Positions 47,184 through 59,064 are shown, numbered from the stretch's first letter. The stretch is 64,000 nt of DNA from Arsukibacterium sp. (GCF_018402695.1 NZ_JAGYIM010000014.1:39949-103948), one strand, 5' to 3'. Numbers and translations are program-made. Notes: generated by a model from the sequence alone, not told the origin.

Positions 47184-47753
47184 ATGAAAAAACACTTACT
47201 TGCTGCGGTGGTAGCCGCTACGTTTAGCCTGACAGCTAACGCCGCTGACTATAAAATTGATACCGACGGTGCCCATGCTTTTGTTCAGTTTAAAATAAGC
47301 CATCTTGGTTACAGCTGGTTATATGGCCGTTTTAATACCTTTGAGGGCCAGTTCAGTTATGATGCGGCTAAGCTGGCCGACTCAGAAATCAATTTGGTAA
47401 TTGATACCGCCAGTGTGGATTCAAACCATGCTGAGAGAGATAAACATTTACGCAGTGCTGATTTTCTGAATGTGTCCAAGCATCCCAAAGCAAGCTTTAC
47501 CAGCACCAGAATTGTCACAAAAGACGGTGACAATTTTGATTTATACGGCAATCTCACCCTGAACGGTGTGACTAAGGAAGTAATGATTGCTGCTGAAAAA
47601 CTGGGAGAAGGCAAAGATCCCTGGGGCGGCTACCGCGCGGGTTTTGCCGGCACGACTTCATTTGAACTGAAAGATTTTGGCATCAATTATGATTTAGGGC
47701 CTGCATCATCGACGGTGTATCTGGATCTGACAGTCGAAGGTATCCGCCAGTAA
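47184..47753 (+). CDS. YceI-family periplasmic lipid-binding protein
   Basis: 189 residues with a signal peptide (1-20, ending TANA) and a single YceI lipocalin-like beta-barrel: [53 protein letters not shown]. coli YceI is 191 residues and binds polyisoprenoid; homologues bind isoprenoid quinone. Pairing with cytochrome b561 suggests a quinone-related role, an inference from context. AAGGAG precedes the ATG. Confidence 0.94.
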   Translation: MKKHLLAAVVAATFSLTANAADYKIDTDGAHAFVQFKISHLGYSWLYGRFNTFEGQFSYDAAKLADSEINLVIDTASVDSNHAERDKHLRSADFLNVSKHPKASFTSTRIVTKDGDNFDLYGNLTLNGVTKEVMIAAEKLGEGKDPWGGYRAGFAGTTSFELKDFGINYDLGPASSTVYLDLTVEGIRQ

Positions 47754-47764
47754 AAAGTCTGCGG

Positions 47765-47791
47765 CTGGTGCCACTGTCACAGTGGTGTCGC
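47765..47791. other. Hairpin between YceI and the convergent TPR-like gene
   Basis: A core stem CCACTG / CAGTGG (47771-47776, 47780-47785) with partly complementary flanks overlaps the minus-strand stop. It may terminate both transcripts, but there is no clear T-run. Confidence 0.4.
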
Positions 47792-48754
47792 CAGCTGCAG
47801 CTTCACCTGATCTTTTAAATTCATAAAATCTTCGTCTGCGCTGGTCGTATTAGCAATGTCGGCAAATAATAATTCAGCCCGGGCCTCGCTGCCAGACAGC
47901 ATAAATAACTGTACTAAACGCAATTTTGCCCAGTTTAGCCGGCTTTGATCGGAATCTTTGTAATAGCCGATATATTCCGACAGTGCAGTTATGCCCTCTA
48001 ACACATTATTCTTTGTAAGAACAGCCAGGCGACCAACCTGGTATAACGCACTGTATCGCTGGCTTGGCTTGACACTGAATTCAGCGGTTTTACTATACAT
48101 CTGTTGCGCAACCAGATAGGCATCCTGCCTGGCCAGAATGCTGGCTTTACTGGCGAGGAGATCTGGCTGATTGGGTGTCGTTGCCAGATGTTTATCAATA
48201 AGTGCTACCGCTTCACTGAACCGTTCATCCAGAATTAACATCTGTACCTGCGCCAGCGTACCTTGCAGCGGATCCAGCGCCGCCAGGATCGCCGCCTGTT
48301 CAGCCGCAAGCTCCTTACTACCACCTGCCGCAGCCGGGGCTGTCTGATAGAAACTTATCAGTGCCTGTTGAGCCGGATAATTATGAGGGTCGATAGTGAC
48401 GGCTTGTACAATTAACTGCAGTCCATCACTGGTTCGTTGCCTGGCGTTAAAAATATTGCCCCCGGAGGCAAGTATAATTTTGTTAATCCCTGCTAAATAT
48501 AGAAGTTCACTATGCTGGGGGTGGTCAACGATTAATTGATTTAACAGTGTGTTAGCTTCTTCTCGTTGACGTAAATTAAACATGGCCTGTACGTAGAACA
48601 CGGCTAAATCCGGCTGTTGTTTAAGTAATGGTTGTTGATCCAGCTCAGTCAGGATCTTTCGGTATTGTGCTTGGTCAAACCAACCATTCAATTGTTCCGG
48701 CTCTAAGCCGAAAACAGAAAAACTGAACAATAACCCCAAAAACGCCATTTTCAT
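47777..48754 (-). CDS. Hypothetical exported TPR-like protein
   Basis: 325 residues. A short hydrophobic N-terminus (KMAFLGLLFSFSVFG) is a likely signal peptide, followed by helical pairs that look like tetratricopeptide repeats (e.g. DLAVFYVQAMFNLRQREEAN, HSELLYLAGINKI, FSEAVALIDKHLATTPNQP, RLVQLFMLSGSEARAELLF). The start at 48754 is chosen for the signal peptide; the frame stays open upstream through the ferredoxin gene. Specific function not recognised. Probably a periplasmic scaffold protein. Confidence 0.7.
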   Translation of the reverse strand: MKMAFLGLLFSFSVFGLEPEQLNGWFDQAQYRKILTELDQQPLLKQQPDLAVFYVQAMFNLRQREEANTLLNQLIVDHPQHSELLYLAGINKIILASGGNIFNARQRTSDGLQLIVQAVTIDPHNYPAQQALISFYQTAPAAAGGSKELAAEQAAILAALDPLQGTLAQVQMLILDERFSEAVALIDKHLATTPNQPDLLASKASILARQDAYLVAQQMYSKTAEFSVKPSQRYSALYQVGRLAVLTKNNVLEGITALSEYIGYYKDSDQSRLNWAKLRLVQLFMLSGSEARAELLFADIANTTSADEDFMNLKDQVKLQLATPL

Positions 48755-48821
48755 TGAAACCAGCCTTATAGCAGTAATTACCCGTTTAGTGTGCGGTATT
48801 ACATTGGAAAACACCAGTAGC

Positions 48822-49076
48822 TCAAGGAATTTCAATTTTGACATCCGTAACAGGAATGCTACAACAGGGCAAAAACTCTCCCTGTCGAACAAACGCCAAA
48901 GGTTCATGTAAATATTGAATACGTCCGGTTATCAATTTGCAGCGGCAGGCACCACAATAGCCCTCCCTGCACTGATAACTGATATCTTGTTGCTGCTGTT
49001 CAAGGCAGTGCAGGATAGTCGGTTCGCTGCCATCAAAATTGATAGCAGCTTGCCCGGCAACTATAATTTGTGGCAT
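48822..49076 (-). CDS. yfaE: 2Fe-2S ferredoxin YfaE
   Basis: 84-residue plant-type ferredoxin, the same length as E. coli YfaE. The cluster cysteines are C36, C41 and C44 (CREGYCGAC), with the fourth at C71 or C72 (LPCCSIPV). YfaE supplies electrons for assembly and maintenance of the diferric tyrosyl cofactor of NrdB. It begins six bases after the nrdB stop, the conserved nrdA-nrdB-yfaE order. Confidence 0.93.
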   Translation of the reverse strand: MPQIIVAGQAAINFDGSEPTILHCLEQQQQDISYQCREGYCGACRCKLITGRIQYLHEPLAFVRQGEFLPCCSIPVTDVKIEIP

Positions 49077-49082
49077 GACGGG

Positions 49083-50213
49083 TTAGAGGTCGAAATCGCC
49101 AAACTCAGCCCCATCAACCTCGTTATCTATCTGGCCAACCAGATAGGAGCTGATTTCAGACTCCTGCGGCGCCACCTGAACATTGTCCGACACCAGCCAG
49201 GCGTTAATCCAGGGAATTGGATTTTGGGTAGTGCTGAAGCGAGCTTTTAAGCCAACAGCCTGCATCCGGCTGTTGGTTATATATTCAACATACTGGCATA
49301 AGATATCTTTGTTCAGACCGATCATCGAACCATCTTTAAACAGATACTGAGCCCAGTCTTTTTCCTGCTCAGCAGCCTTTAAGAAAATAGCGTACGCTTG
49401 TTCTTCACATTCCTTAGCAATTTCTGCCATTTGCGGGTCATCTTCGCCGGCAGCCATAATATTCAATATATGTTGGGTACCGGTAAGATGCAGTGCTTCG
49501 TCCCGCGCAATCAGTTTGATAATTTTGGCGTTGCCTTCCATTAACTCACGCTCTGCAAAGGCAAAGCTACAGGCAAAGCTAACGTAAAATCTTATGGCTT
49601 CAAGCACGTTGACCGACAACATACACAGGTACAAGCGTTTTTTCAGTTCGCGCAGGCTGATACTTTCAGTTTTACCATTTATTTGATGATCGCCCTCGCC
49701 ACAACGCTGATACAGATTAATGCCATCAATCAGGCTATCGTAATAACGGGTAACATCGTCGGCACGCTCCAGAATTTTCTCATTCAGCATAATGTCGTCG
49801 AACACTTTATGCGGCTCTGACGTGATATTGCGGACAATATGGGTGTAACTACGACTATGAATAGTTTCACTAAAAGCCCAGGTTTCAATCCAGGTTTCCA
49901 GCTCAGGAATAGATACAATTGGCAGAAATGCCACATTAGGCGAACGGCCCTGTACGGAGTCGAGTAAAGTCTGATATTTCAGATTGCTCAGGAAAATATG
50001 TTTTTCATGCTCTGGCAGGTTCTGGAAGTCTATCCGGTCTTTGCTGACATCAATTTCTTCCGGGCGCCAGAAAAAGCTCAGTTGTTTTTCTATCAGTTTT
50101 TCAAAAATAGGGTACTTTTGCTGGTCATAGCGTGACACATTGACAGCATTACCAAAGAACATCGGTTCTTTCAGTTGATTATTAATTTCACGATTAAAAG
50201 TGGTATACGCCAT
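49083..50213 (-). CDS. nrdB: Ribonucleotide reductase class Ia, beta subunit
   Basis: Houses the di-iron tyrosyl radical that drives dNTP synthesis. ATG 50213 ([10 protein letters not shown]) gives 376 residues, identical in length to E. coli NrdB. The radical tyrosine is Y123 counting Met ([12 protein letters not shown]), with iron ligands D85, E116 and H119 upstream and a second ExxH in [15 protein letters not shown]. The C-terminus EFGDFDL resembles the NrdA-binding tail. A longer in-frame start reaches almost to nrdA and is rejected. Confidence 0.97.
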   Translation of the reverse strand: MAYTTFNREINNQLKEPMFFGNAVNVSRYDQQKYPIFEKLIEKQLSFFWRPEEIDVSKDRIDFQNLPEHEKHIFLSNLKYQTLLDSVQGRSPNVAFLPIVSIPELETWIETWAFSETIHSRSYTHIVRNITSEPHKVFDDIMLNEKILERADDVTRYYDSLIDGINLYQRCGEGDHQINGKTESISLRELKKRLYLCMLSVNVLEAIRFYVSFACSFAFAERELMEGNAKIIKLIARDEALHLTGTQHILNIMAAGEDDPQMAEIAKECEEQAYAIFLKAAEQEKDWAQYLFKDGSMIGLNKDILCQYVEYITNSRMQAVGLKARFSTTQNPIPWINAWLVSDNVQVAPQESEISSYLVGQIDNEVDGAEFGDFDL

Positions 50214-50284
50214 TGCTGTAAATATCCTGATCCAAAACCTGTTATTACTACGCTCCGTTGTAGCGGAGCGATGACTTTTCCCTG

Positions 50285-52570
50285 TTAAATTTTGCAAGCC
50301 CCGCCGGCACAGCCGTCGTCTTCCTGCTCAGGTTTGATATCTTCCTGCATATCAGCTGCACCATCCCGGGTGTTATGGTAATACATGGTTTTCACCCCTA
50401 GTTTATATGCAGTAAGCAGGTCTTTTAATAACAGCTTCATCGGTACCCGGCCACCATCAAATTTGTTCGGGTCGTAATTGGTATTAGCCGAAATGGTCTG
50501 ATCAACAAACTTCTGCATTATCGCCACCAGGCTTAGATAGCCGTCATTTGACGGAATGTCCCACAGCAGTTCGTACTGGTGCTTTAAGCGCTCATACTCA
50601 GGCACAACTTGCTTTAAGATACCGTCTTTACTGGCTTTGACACTGATATGGCCGCGTGGTGGTTCGATACCATTAGTCGCGTTAGAGATTTGCGATGAGG
50701 TTTCTGACGGCATCAGCGCAGATAACGTTGAGTTACGTAAGCCAAACTGCAAAATGTCTTTGCGCAATTGCTCCCAGTTCAGCAGTAACGGCTCGGCACA
50801 GACTTTATCCAGATCTTTTTTGTAACTGTCGATAGGCAGGATACCTTCGGCATAGGTGGTTTCATTAAATTTAGGGCAGGGGCCTTGCTCCTGTGCCAGC
50901 TTGTTTGACGCTTTTAACAGGTAGTATTGAATCGCCTCAAAAGTACGGTGAGTTAGCCCATTGGCTGAACCATCCGAGTATTTCACGCCATTTTTCGCCA
51001 GGTAGTACGCATAGTTAATGACGCCAACACCCAAGGTACGGCGGTTAATCGAGGCATGGTAGGCTGCCGGAATAGGGTAGTCCTGATAATCCAGTAAGCT
51101 ATCCAATGAACGTACCGCTAACTCAGCTAATTCCTCCAGCTCATCAAGTTCAGTTATGGCACCAAGGTTGAAAGCCGATAAAGTACAGAGCGCAATTTCA
51201 CCGTTCGGATCATTAACATGCTCTAACGGTTTGGTTGGCAGGGCTATTTCCAGGCACAAATTACTTTGCCGGACCGGCGCTACTTTGGGATTGAATGGGC
51301 TATGGGTATTACAGTGATCAACATTCTGCAGATAGATACGGCCGGTGCTGGCTCGTTCCTGCATAAATAATGTGAATAGCTCTAATGCCTTAATACGCTT
51401 TTTACGAATGCTGCTGTCAGCTTCATATTTAACGTACAGCTTATCAAACTGTTCCTGATCCTGGAAAAACGCATCATACAAACCAGGCACATCAGACGGG
51501 CTAAACAGTGTAATGTAATCGTCTTTAATCAAGCGGGTGTACATCAGCCGGTTAAACTGCACACCATAGTCTAAATGGCGCACCCGGTTTTCTTCTACCC
51601 CGCGGTTGTTCTTCAGTACCAGCAGTGACTCAACCTCTAAATGCCACAGTGGGAAAAATAAGGTTGCCGCACCGCCGCGCACGCCCCCCTGAGAACAGCT
51701 TTTTACCGCTGTCTGAAAATGTTTATAAAAGGGGATGCAACCAGTATGGAACGCCTCGCCGTTGCGTATTGGACTGCCCAACGCGCGAATACGGCCGGCG
51801 TTAATCCCAATACCAGCACGTTGCGATACATATTTTACAATGGCACTGGAGGTGGCATTAATCGAATCCAGGCTATCGCCACATTCAATAAGTACACAAG
51901 AACTAAATTGACGGGTAGGGGTACGCACGCCTGACATAATCGGCGTCGGCAGAGATAATTTGAACATCGAGGTCGCATCGTAGAAACGGCGGACAAAGTC
52001 TAATCTTGTGCTTTTTGGATAATTGGCAAACAGACAAGCTGCCACCAGAATATATAAAAACTGGGCACTTTCGTAAATTTCACCGCTAACCCGGTTTTGT
52101 ACCAGATACTTACCTTCGAGTTGCTTAACCGCGGCATAACTGAAGTTTAAATCGCGGCTATGATCGATAAAGCCATTGATTGTCTCCAACTCTTCCCGGC
52201 TGTAGTCAGCCAGTATGTGCTGATCATAGCGTTTGGCTTCGACCATCTTAACCAGGTGGTCATAAAGATGTGGTGGTTCAAACTGGCCATAGGCTTTTTT
52301 GCGTAAGTGAAACACTGCGAGCCTGGCGGCCAGATACTGATAGTCCGGGCTGTCTTTAGAAATCAGATCGGCAGCGGCTTTAATAATGGTTTCATGAATA
52401 TCAGCCGATTTAATCCCATCGTAAAACTGAATGTGTGACTTGAGTTCAACCTGGGACACAGACACATTGTGCAAGCCTTCGGCGGCCCAGGTAATGACCC
52501 GGTGAATTTTATCTAAATCGAGAGGTTCACGGCGTCCGTCACGCTTGGTGACAAAAAGATTTTGCGTCAT
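50285..52570 (-). CDS. nrdA: Ribonucleotide reductase class Ia, alpha subunit
   Basis: Catalytic subunit reducing ribonucleoside diphosphates. The start at 52570 ([13 protein letters not shown]) gives 761 residues, as in E. coli. An N-terminal ATP-cone ([20 protein letters not shown]) provides allosteric control. Active-site elements include [25 protein letters not shown], and the redox-active C-terminal pair in [10 protein letters not shown]. First gene of nrdA-nrdB-yfaE. Two NrdR-type boxes overlap its promoter, so repression by NrdR is expected. Confidence 0.97.
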   Translation of the reverse strand: MTQNLFVTKRDGRREPLDLDKIHRVITWAAEGLHNVSVSQVELKSHIQFYDGIKSADIHETIIKAAADLISKDSPDYQYLAARLAVFHLRKKAYGQFEPPHLYDHLVKMVEAKRYDQHILADYSREELETINGFIDHSRDLNFSYAAVKQLEGKYLVQNRVSGEIYESAQFLYILVAACLFANYPKSTRLDFVRRFYDATSMFKLSLPTPIMSGVRTPTRQFSSCVLIECGDSLDSINATSSAIVKYVSQRAGIGINAGRIRALGSPIRNGEAFHTGCIPFYKHFQTAVKSCSQGGVRGGAATLFFPLWHLEVESLLVLKNNRGVEENRVRHLDYGVQFNRLMYTRLIKDDYITLFSPSDVPGLYDAFFQDQEQFDKLYVKYEADSSIRKKRIKALELFTLFMQERASTGRIYLQNVDHCNTHSPFNPKVAPVRQSNLCLEIALPTKPLEHVNDPNGEIALCTLSAFNLGAITELDELEELAELAVRSLDSLLDYQDYPIPAAYHASINRRTLGVGVINYAYYLAKNGVKYSDGSANGLTHRTFEAIQYYLLKASNKLAQEQGPCPKFNETTYAEGILPIDSYKKDLDKVCAEPLLLNWEQLRKDILQFGLRNSTLSALMPSETSSQISNATNGIEPPRGHISVKASKDGILKQVVPEYERLKHQYELLWDIPSNDGYLSLVAIMQKFVDQTISANTNYDPNKFDGGRVPMKLLLKDLLTAYKLGVKTMYYHNTRDGAADMQEDIKPEQEDDGCAGGACKI

Positions 52571-52658
52571 CGCTGAAGAGTTCCGTTTCAATAGTTATTA
52601 TTAACTGACAGCCCGTTAGCGCACGGCCCATTACACGCACCTGTTTGCTGGCGTTTTG

Positions 52659-52674
52659 CACAACATATAGGTGT
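52659..52674 (-). promoter_or_regulatory. NrdR box 1 upstream of nrdA
   Basis: CACAACATATAGGTGT fits the palindromic NrdR pattern (ACACNATATATNGTGT-like). It lies downstream of the predicted -10, centred 30 bases from the second box, close to three helical turns, as is usual for NrdR site pairs. Confidence 0.7.
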
Positions 52675-52688
52675 AAATTAAAAACTGA

Positions 52689-52704
52689 TCACAAGATAGT
52701 GTGG
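52689..52704 (-). promoter_or_regulatory. NrdR box 2 overlapping the nrdA -10 element
   Basis: TCACAAGATAGTGTGG has the CAC...GTG arms and A/T centre of an NrdR box. The predicted -10 (TATCTT, 52698 to 52693 on the minus strand) lies inside it, so binding should block the polymerase. Confidence 0.65.
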
Positions 52705-52721
52705 ATTGGGTGCTTTTGCAA
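52693..52721 (-). promoter_or_regulatory. Predicted nrdA promoter
   Basis: On the minus strand TTGCAA (52721-52716) and TATCTT (52698-52693) are separated by 17 bases, about 120 bases before the nrdA start. The rest of the 376-base gap (52571-52946) holds the NrdR boxes and one inverted repeat near ubiG, no gene. Confidence 0.5.
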
Positions 52722-52885
52722 GCGCGCTGGTTGCTGAAAAAAAAACCGTAGTTGTTGCCGGTTAGTAGCTACTAACCTGTTAACGCCTGTCATAGAAATA
52801 GCATAAACGAAGCAAGCTTTTTCTTGGTCATAAAATTATTTGTTCTAAGCAGCTGCTTTTAAGTGCAACTGGCTATTTGGCAGGC

Positions 52886-52922
52886 ATCGATACCATCTCG
52901 CTATTGTCGCAAAGGTATCGAT
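52886..52922 (-). other. Inverted repeat downstream of ubiG
   Basis: ATCGATACC (52886-52894) and GGTATCGAT (52914-52922) are exact complements with a 19-base loop, 25 bases after the ubiG stop. No T-run follows, so intrinsic termination is doubtful. Confidence 0.35.
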
Positions 52923-52946
52923 CACCCTGAGTTTTTATCGTCAGTG

Positions 52947-53663
52947 TTAACTTTCAGCAGGCTTACGAGCCACTACAAAATAATTTACGTCTAAGCCAGG
53001 GCCGGTTTTAAAACTGTTATTCACTGGGTTGAAGTGCAGACCAGTGGCATCAACCAACTCCAGGCCTGCCTGCTCAATATCACGCATAAGCTGTGATGGG
53101 CGAATAAACTTGCTGAATTCATGTGTGCCTTTCGGGACCAGCCGCAGGATATATTCAGCACCTACTATCGCCATAGCGTATGCTTTTACCGTTTTATTAA
53201 TAGTAGAAAAAAACAGTAAGCCACCAGGATTGGCTAAATCGGCACAGGCCTTTACCACCGACGCGGGCTCGGGCACATGTTCCAGCATTTCCATACAAGT
53301 AACGATGTCAAAAGCAGCGGGTTGGCTGATTGCAAAATCTTCTGCGGTACTTTGCTGATAATTTAACTTAACACCGGTTTCCAGTGCGTGTAGTCTGGCG
53401 ACAGCCAGGGCATCGTCTGCCATATCAATACCCGTCACTTCTGCGCCGCTGCGCGCCAGGCTCTCTGCTAAAATACCGCCGCCGCACCCTACATCAACAA
53501 TCCTTTTGCCAAAGACTCCGCCGGCAATATCGCTGATATAGCCCAGTCGGGTAGGGTTTAGCAGATGTAATGGTTTAAATTCACCGTCCTGATCCCACCA
53601 GCGGGCGGCAATATCGTTAAATTTTGCAATTTCAGCTGGATCAACATTTATATTTTGTGTCAT
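52947..53663 (-). CDS. ubiG: Ubiquinone biosynthesis O-methyltransferase
   Basis: Performs both O-methylations in ubiquinone synthesis. 238 residues (240 in E. coli). N-terminal [20 protein letters not shown] is the UbiG signature, then SAM motif [15 protein letters not shown], the GIDMADDAL acidic loop and [15 protein letters not shown]. The [14 protein letters not shown] stretch belongs to the UbiG membrane-contact region. It diverges from gyrA, as in many gammaproteobacteria. Confidence 0.96.
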   Translation of the reverse strand: MTQNINVDPAEIAKFNDIAARWWDQDGEFKPLHLLNPTRLGYISDIAGGVFGKRIVDVGCGGGILAESLARSGAEVTGIDMADDALAVARLHALETGVKLNYQQSTAEDFAISQPAAFDIVTCMEMLEHVPEPASVVKACADLANPGGLLFFSTINKTVKAYAMAIVGAEYILRLVPKGTHEFSKFIRPSQLMRDIEQAGLELVDATGLHFNPVNNSFKTGPGLDVNYFVVARKPAES

Positions 53664-53850
53664 GGTTCAGGCCTTTAAAATTTTTGCCATTATAAAGCCT
53701 TGATCTGTTTCAGCAAATAGCAGACAGGTTTTGGCATGCATAACAGGCATGGCAACTGCCATTTTATGTGGTAGAATCCTACGTTGTCTCGCGCTCTATA
53801 ACATCGAAAAAAGCGAGTTATCTATCTGATTTAAGGGAAATTAGCGTTTT

Positions 53851-56517
53851 ATGACAGATCTGGCCAAAGAAATAGTTCCGATTAATATCGAAGAGGAATT
53901 AAAAAACTCCTACCTCGATTACGCCATGAGCGTAATTGTTGGCCGGGCTTTACCCGATGTAAGGGACGGTTTAAAGCCTGTTCACCGTCGCGTTCTGTTT
54001 GCCATGAAGGAATTAGGCAACGACTGGAACAAGGCTTACAAAAAGTCTGCCCGGGTAGTGGGTGACGTTATTGGTAAATATCACCCACATGGTGACAGTG
54101 CTGTATACGACACTATAGTCCGGATGGCTCAGCCATTTTCATTGCGTTATATGCTGGTCGATGGTCAGGGCAACTTCGGCTCTATCGATGGTGACTCTGC
54201 GGCAGCAATGCGTTATACCGAAGTCAGAATGGCCCGGATTGCCCATGAACTGCTGGCCGATCTCGATAAAGAAACGGTTGATTTTGTGCCTAACTACGAT
54301 GGCACTGAGCAAATTCCGGCGGTATTACCTACTAAGATCCCTAACTTACTAATTAATGGCTCATCTGGTATCGCCGTGGGTATGGCCACTAATATTCCGC
54401 CGCATAACCTGAACGAAGTTATCGACGGTTGTCTGGCCCTTATTGCTAACCCGGATATTGAATTGCATGAACTAATGCAATTTATTCCTGGCCCGGATTT
54501 CCCTACCGCTGCTATTATCAATGGCCGTAAAGGGATTGAAGAAGCGTACCGTACCGGTCGTGGCAAAGTCTATATTCGTAGTAAAACCTTTATCGAGACT
54601 GACGAAAAAACCGGTCGTGAGACCATTATCGTCAATGAGTTACCGTACCAGGTTAACAAAGCCCGCTTAATTGAAAAAATTGCCGAGCTGGTAAAAGAAA
54701 AACGGATTGAAGGTATTTCAGCGCTGCGTGACGAGTCTGACAAAGACGGCATGCGTATTGTCATTGAGCTGAAACGCGGTGAATCGTCAGATGTCATGCT
54801 TAATCAACTGTATTCCAACACCCAGATGCAAACGGTGTTCGGTATCAATATGGTGGCACTGGATGATGGCCAGCCTAAGCTACTTAGCTTAAAACAAATG
54901 CTGGAATGTTTCGTGCTGCACCGGCGCGAAGTGGTTACCCGCCGTACCGTGTACGATTTACGTAAAGCTCGGGATCGCGCCCATATCCTGGAAGGCCTGG
55001 CGATAGCCCTGGCAAACATTGATGAAATTATTGATCTAATCAAGAACTCAAACAGCCCGGCAGAAGCAAAAGCGGGCCTGGTTGAACGGGGTTGGCAGTT
55101 AGGTGATGTCAGTGCCATGTTAGAGCGGGCCGGCAAAGACGCCGCCCGGCCGGAGTGGCTGGAAGAGCACTTTGGTATTCGCGACAATTTGTATTTCTTA
55201 ACTGAGCAGCAAGCGCAAGCTATTCTGGATTTACGTCTGCATAAGCTGACCGGCTTAGAGCATGAAAAAATTCTGGATGAATACAAACAGCTGTTAGAGC
55301 TGATTGCTGAATTGCTGCATATTCTGGGTAGCCCGGAACGGTTAATGGAAGTTATTTGCGAAGAATTAGAAGCGGCCAAAGCCCAGTATGGCGATGCCCG
55401 TCGCACCGATATCCAGGACAATATGCTGGATATCAATATGGAAGACTTAATTACCGAAGAAGATGTGGTCGTAACCCTGTCACACCTTGGCTATGCCAAG
55501 TATCAGCCTTTGTCTGACTATGAAGCCCAGCGCCGAGGTGGTAAGGGCAAGGCAGCCACCACAGTTAAAGACGAAGACTTTGTCGACAAACTGCTGGTGG
55601 CCAGTACCCACGACACCATTTTATGTTTCTCTAACCGCGGCCGCTTGTACTGGATGAAGGTATATCAGTTGCCTCTGGCCAGTCGCACTGCCCGTGGTAA
55701 GCCAATCGTTAACCTGCTGCCATTGGAGCAGGGCGAGCGGATTAACGCCATTTTACCGGTACGTGAGTACGAAGAAGGTAAATACGTGTTTATGGCGACC
55801 GCTAACGGTACTGTGAAGAAAACCGCATTGACCGATTACTCACGGCCACGGGCAAATGGCATTATTGCTGTGAACCTGAATGAAGGCGATCATCTGATTG
55901 GCGTTGATATTACCGATGGCAGCAATGAAATTATGTTGTTCTCAGATGATGGTAAAGTCGTGCGCTTTACCGAAGATCAGGTGCGTGGTATGGGTCGTAC
56001 CGCTACCGGTGTTCGTGGTATTCGCTTACGTGAAGGCGGCTCTGTCGTTTCACTGATTATTCCAAAAGGTGATGGTGCGGTACTGACAGTCACTGAAAAT
56101 GGCTATGGTAAACGTACAGCGTTAACCGAGTATCCAGCAAAGAGCCGGGCAACGCAGGGTGTAGTGTCGATTAAAGTGTCAGAGCGTAATGGTCTGGTCG
56201 TCGGGGCGGTACAGGTCAGCGAAACGGATGAAATTATGATGATTTCTAACCGTGGTACCCTGGTCCGCACCCGGGTAAAAGAAGTATCTGAAGTTGGCCG
56301 TAACACTCAGGGCGTTATTCTGATCCGTACCCAGGAGCAGGAGAAAGTGGTCGGGGTGGCGAAAGTCGATGAAATACAGGAACAAGATCTACCTTCTGAT
56401 GCAGAGGGTGAAGCAATAACGGCAGACGTTACTGCTAGCGCTGATAGTGCTGATGTCGCTGGTACAGATTTGCAGGATAGCCAGCTGGCACAGGATAACG
56501 ATAACGAGCAGACCTAA
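53851..56517 (+). CDS. gyrA: DNA gyrase subunit A
   Basis: Breakage-reunion subunit of gyrase; 888 residues (875 in E. coli). The catalytic tyrosine is Y122 (MRYTEVRM). The quinolone-resistance region reads [14 protein letters not shown] with Ser83 and Asp87, the wild-type E. coli residues. The GyrA box that wraps DNA is QRRGGKG, followed by six beta-pinwheel blades and an acidic tail. Monocistronic by context: divergent from ubiG and followed by a terminator. Confidence 0.98.
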   Translation: MTDLAKEIVPINIEEELKNSYLDYAMSVIVGRALPDVRDGLKPVHRRVLFAMKELGNDWNKAYKKSARVVGDVIGKYHPHGDSAVYDTIVRMAQPFSLRYMLVDGQGNFGSIDGDSAAAMRYTEVRMARIAHELLADLDKETVDFVPNYDGTEQIPAVLPTKIPNLLINGSSGIAVGMATNIPPHNLNEVIDGCLALIANPDIELHELMQFIPGPDFPTAAIINGRKGIEEAYRTGRGKVYIRSKTFIETDEKTGRETIIVNELPYQVNKARLIEKIAELVKEKRIEGISALRDESDKDGMRIVIELKRGESSDVMLNQLYSNTQMQTVFGINMVALDDGQPKLLSLKQMLECFVLHRREVVTRRTVYDLRKARDRAHILEGLAIALANIDEIIDLIKNSNSPAEAKAGLVERGWQLGDVSAMLERAGKDAARPEWLEEHFGIRDNLYFLTEQQAQAILDLRLHKLTGLEHEKILDEYKQLLELIAELLHILGSPERLMEVICEELEAAKAQYGDARRTDIQDNMLDINMEDLITEEDVVVTLSHLGYAKYQPLSDYEAQRRGGKGKAATTVKDEDFVDKLLVASTHDTILCFSNRGRLYWMKVYQLPLASRTARGKPIVNLLPLEQGERINAILPVREYEEGKYVFMATANGTVKKTALTDYSRPRANGIIAVNLNEGDHLIGVDITDGSNEIMLFSDDGKVVRFTEDQVRGMGRTATGVRGIRLREGGSVVSLIIPKGDGAVLTVTENGYGKRTALTEYPAKSRATQGVVSIKVSERNGLVVGAVQVSETDEIMMISNRGTLVRTRVKEVSEVGRNTQGVILIRTQEQEKVVGVAKVDEIQEQDLPSDAEGEAITADVTASADSADVAGTDLQDSQLAQDNDNEQT

Positions 56518-56525
56518 CTCATCCG

Positions 56526-56555
56526 AAAACGGGCGCAATAGCGCTCGTTTTTTTT
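56526..56555 (+). terminator. Terminator after gyrA
   Basis: The stem AAAACGGGCGC / GCGCTCGTTTT (one G-T pair) with loop AATA is followed by an eight-base T-run. Confidence 0.88.
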
Positions 56556-56598
56556 AGCCTATTTTTTAATAATGACTAATATTTGCGAGTAGTAATAA

Positions 56599-57696
56599 AT
56601 GACCACCTTTAATTTTTGTGCCGGTCCGGCTATGTTACCCACGGCAGTGATGCAACAGGCTCAGCAGGAATTTATCAACTGGCACCAGCAGGGTTGTTCG
56701 GTAATGGAAATCAGCCATCGCAGCAAACCCTTTATTAAGGTTGCAGCTGAGGCTGAGCAAGACTTACGCGATTTACTTAATATTCCGGCTAATTATAAAG
56801 TACTGTTTATGCACGGTGGTGGCCGTGGCCAATTTTCGGCCGTGCCGCTTAACCTGTTTAATGCCAGCACAAACACAGGTAAAACTGGCGCTGACTATGT
56901 TATATCGGGTGCCTGGTCCAAAGCCGCAGTGGAAGAAGGCCATAAGTATGGCCAGCTGAATGTACTGGATATTCGCCATAAAACGGCAGAGGGCCTGCGC
57001 ACTATTACGGAACCTGAGCAGTGGCAATTAAACAGCAACGCAGCCTTCGTGCATTGTTGCCCGAATGAAACCGTTGATGGTATTGAATTCACGGGCTTGC
57101 CGCAAACTGACACGCCCATTGTGGCTGACTTGTCATCAACCATTTTATCTCGTCCGATTGATGTTAATCGTTACGGGGTCATTTATGCCGGTGCTCAGAA
57201 AAACATTGGTCCTTCAGGTTTAACTCTGGCTATCGTCCGGGAAGATCTGTTACCTGTGGCAAAGGCTGCTATTCCGGCAGTACTGGATTACCGGCTGGCA
57301 GCAGAAAATGACAGTATGTTTAATACACCGCCAACCTTTGCCTGGTATCTGGCTGGCCTGGTGTTTAAATGGCTGAAACAACAGGGTGGCGTAACCGAAA
57401 TGGCAACGCGTAACCAGATTAAAGCAGCTTTACTTTATGATTATATTGATAAAAGTGATTTTTACAGTAATGACGTTGCTAAAACCTGTCGCTCCTGGAT
57501 GAATATACCTTTTTTCTTAGCCGACGAGCGCTTAAATGATGTGTTCGTTGAGCAGGCACAGTTGCATGGTTTGCTGGCGTTAAAAGGTCATCGGATGGTA
57601 GGTGGCATGCGGGCCAGTATCTATAATGCGATGCCAGTTGAGGGCGTGCAGACACTGGTGAGCTTTATGCAGGAATTTGAACGGGTAAACGGATGA
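56599..57696 (+). CDS. serC: Phosphoserine aminotransferase
   Basis: PLP enzyme making 3-phosphoserine for serine and also acting in pyridoxine synthesis. 365 residues (362 in E. coli). N-terminus [36 protein letters not shown], and the PLP lysine in [13 protein letters not shown] are typical. The stop overlaps the aroA start (ATGA), the usual serC-aroA coupling. The Shine-Dalgarno sequence is weak. Confidence 0.97.
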   Translation: MTTFNFCAGPAMLPTAVMQQAQQEFINWHQQGCSVMEISHRSKPFIKVAAEAEQDLRDLLNIPANYKVLFMHGGGRGQFSAVPLNLFNASTNTGKTGADYVISGAWSKAAVEEGHKYGQLNVLDIRHKTAEGLRTITEPEQWQLNSNAAFVHCCPNETVDGIEFTGLPQTDTPIVADLSSTILSRPIDVNRYGVIYAGAQKNIGPSGLTLAIVREDLLPVAKAAIPAVLDYRLAAENDSMFNTPPTFAWYLAGLVFKWLKQQGGVTEMATRNQIKAALLYDYIDKSDFYSNDVAKTCRSWMNIPFFLADERLNDVFVEQAQLHGLLALKGHRMVGGMRASIYNAMPVEGVQTLVSFMQEFERVNG

Positions 57697-58973
57697 AGAC
57701 ATTAACCATAGAGCCTATTGCAAAAATAGCCGGTGAAGTGCATTTACCGGGCTCAAAAAGTATTTCTAACCGGGTGTTACTGCTAGCCACATTGGCACAA
57801 GGTTCCACCACCATAAGCAATTTGCTGGATAGCGATGATGTACGGCATATGCTAACAGCCTTAACCGCACTGGGCATTAATTATAAGCTGTCTGAGTGTC
57901 GAACAAAATGCGAAGTGCGTGGGATCGGTGGCTTATTTAACCATCCACAGGCGATGACCTTATTTCTTGGCAACGCAGGTACTGCAATGCGGCCTTTAAC
58001 AGCTGCGCTGGCGGCATCTAATGTTGATATCACCCTGACAGGTGAGCCACGGATGTACGAACGGCCGATTGGCCATTTAGTAGAAGCTCTGAGCCAGTTG
58101 CATGCAGACATTCGTTATCTGCAGAGCGATGGTTATCCGCCGTTACAGATCAAAGGCAAAACGTTACAAGGTGGAAAAGTTCAGATAGACGGCAGCATTT
58201 CCAGCCAGTTTTTAACCGCGATATTAATGGTCGCGCCGCTACTCGAAGGCGATAGCGACATTGAAATTGTTGGTGAGCTGGTGTCCAAACCTTACATTGA
58301 TATCACTCTGGCTCTGATGCAACGCTTTGGGGTGGAAGTACGGAATCTTGATTATCAGCGCTTTATTATTCGCGGTGGTCAGCAGTATCAGTCCCCGGGC
58401 GACTGGTTAGTAGAAGGTGATGCCTCATCTGCTTCTTACTTTCTGGCAGCTGCAGCTATTAAAGGCGGTACTATAAAAGTGACCGGTATTGGTAAACATG
58501 CGGTGCAGGGAGACATTCACTTTGCCGATGCGTTGGAAGCTATGGGTGCCAGTGTAGAGTGGGGTGATGACTATATTATGGTTACGCGTGGCGAACTGAA
58601 CGGTATAGATCGTGATTATAATGCGATACCCGACGCGGCGATGACTATTGCTACTACCGCATTATTTGCTAAAGGGCCGACGGTTATCCGCAATGTCTAT
58701 AACTGGCGGGTAAAAGAGACTGACCGGTTAGCAGCGATGGCAACCGAACTCAGAAAGGTGGGGGCTGAAGTGGAAGAGGGACATGACTACCTTAAAGTGA
58801 CGCCACCAGCGCAATTACAACATGCCAGTATTGCTACTTATAATGACCATAGAATGGCGATGTGTTTTTCGTTGGTCGCACTTAGCGACACGGCCGTTAC
58901 AATTGAAGACCCTGATTGCACAGCTAAAACATTTCCCGGCTATTTTACGCTGTTTCAAAGCCTGCAAGCTTGA
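57693..58973 (+). CDS. aroA: 3-phosphoshikimate 1-carboxyvinyltransferase (EPSP synthase)
   Basis: Joins PEP to shikimate-3-phosphate. 426 residues (427 in E. coli). It shows the class I signatures [18 protein letters not shown] and [17 protein letters not shown], plus [18 protein letters not shown]. The residue set around [10 protein letters not shown] is of the glyphosate-sensitive class I type by resemblance to E. coli. It shares its transcript with serC. Confidence 0.97.
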   Translation: MKTLTIEPIAKIAGEVHLPGSKSISNRVLLLATLAQGSTTISNLLDSDDVRHMLTALTALGINYKLSECRTKCEVRGIGGLFNHPQAMTLFLGNAGTAMRPLTAALAASNVDITLTGEPRMYERPIGHLVEALSQLHADIRYLQSDGYPPLQIKGKTLQGGKVQIDGSISSQFLTAILMVAPLLEGDSDIEIVGELVSKPYIDITLALMQRFGVEVRNLDYQRFIIRGGQQYQSPGDWLVEGDASSASYFLAAAAIKGGTIKVTGIGKHAVQGDIHFADALEAMGASVEWGDDYIMVTRGELNGIDRDYNAIPDAAMTIATTALFAKGPTVIRNVYNWRVKETDRLAAMATELRKVGAEVEEGHDYLKVTPPAQLQHASIATYNDHRMAMCFSLVALSDTAVTIEDPDCTAKTFPGYFTLFQSLQA

Positions 58974-58989
58974 TATCTGTCTTAAACTT

Positions 58990-59014
58990 AGCTGCAGACC
59001 TACTGGCTGCAGCT
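58990..59014. other. Inverted repeat after aroA
   Basis: AGCTGCAG (58990-58997) and CTGCAGCT (59007-59014) flank a nine-base loop 16 bases after aroA, with no T-run. It may be an mRNA end or attenuator before cmk. Confidence 0.35.
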
Positions 59015-59064
59015 TCGCCAGCATCATTATCGCAACTAAACACAGCTTTTGTCGCAAAAACCTG

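Noticed and set aside
48755-48907. Longer start for the TPR-like protein overlapping yfaE
   Set aside because: It would run into the ferredoxin gene and hide the signal-peptide-like N-terminus at 48754.
50214-50297. N-terminal extension of nrdB
   Set aside because: The shorter ATG gives the canonical 376 residues and MAYTTF N-terminus; the extra codons are only the nrdA-nrdB spacer.
54804-55436. 210-codon open frame antisense to gyrA
   Set aside because: Serine/arginine-rich shadow of gyrA codons with no supporting signals.
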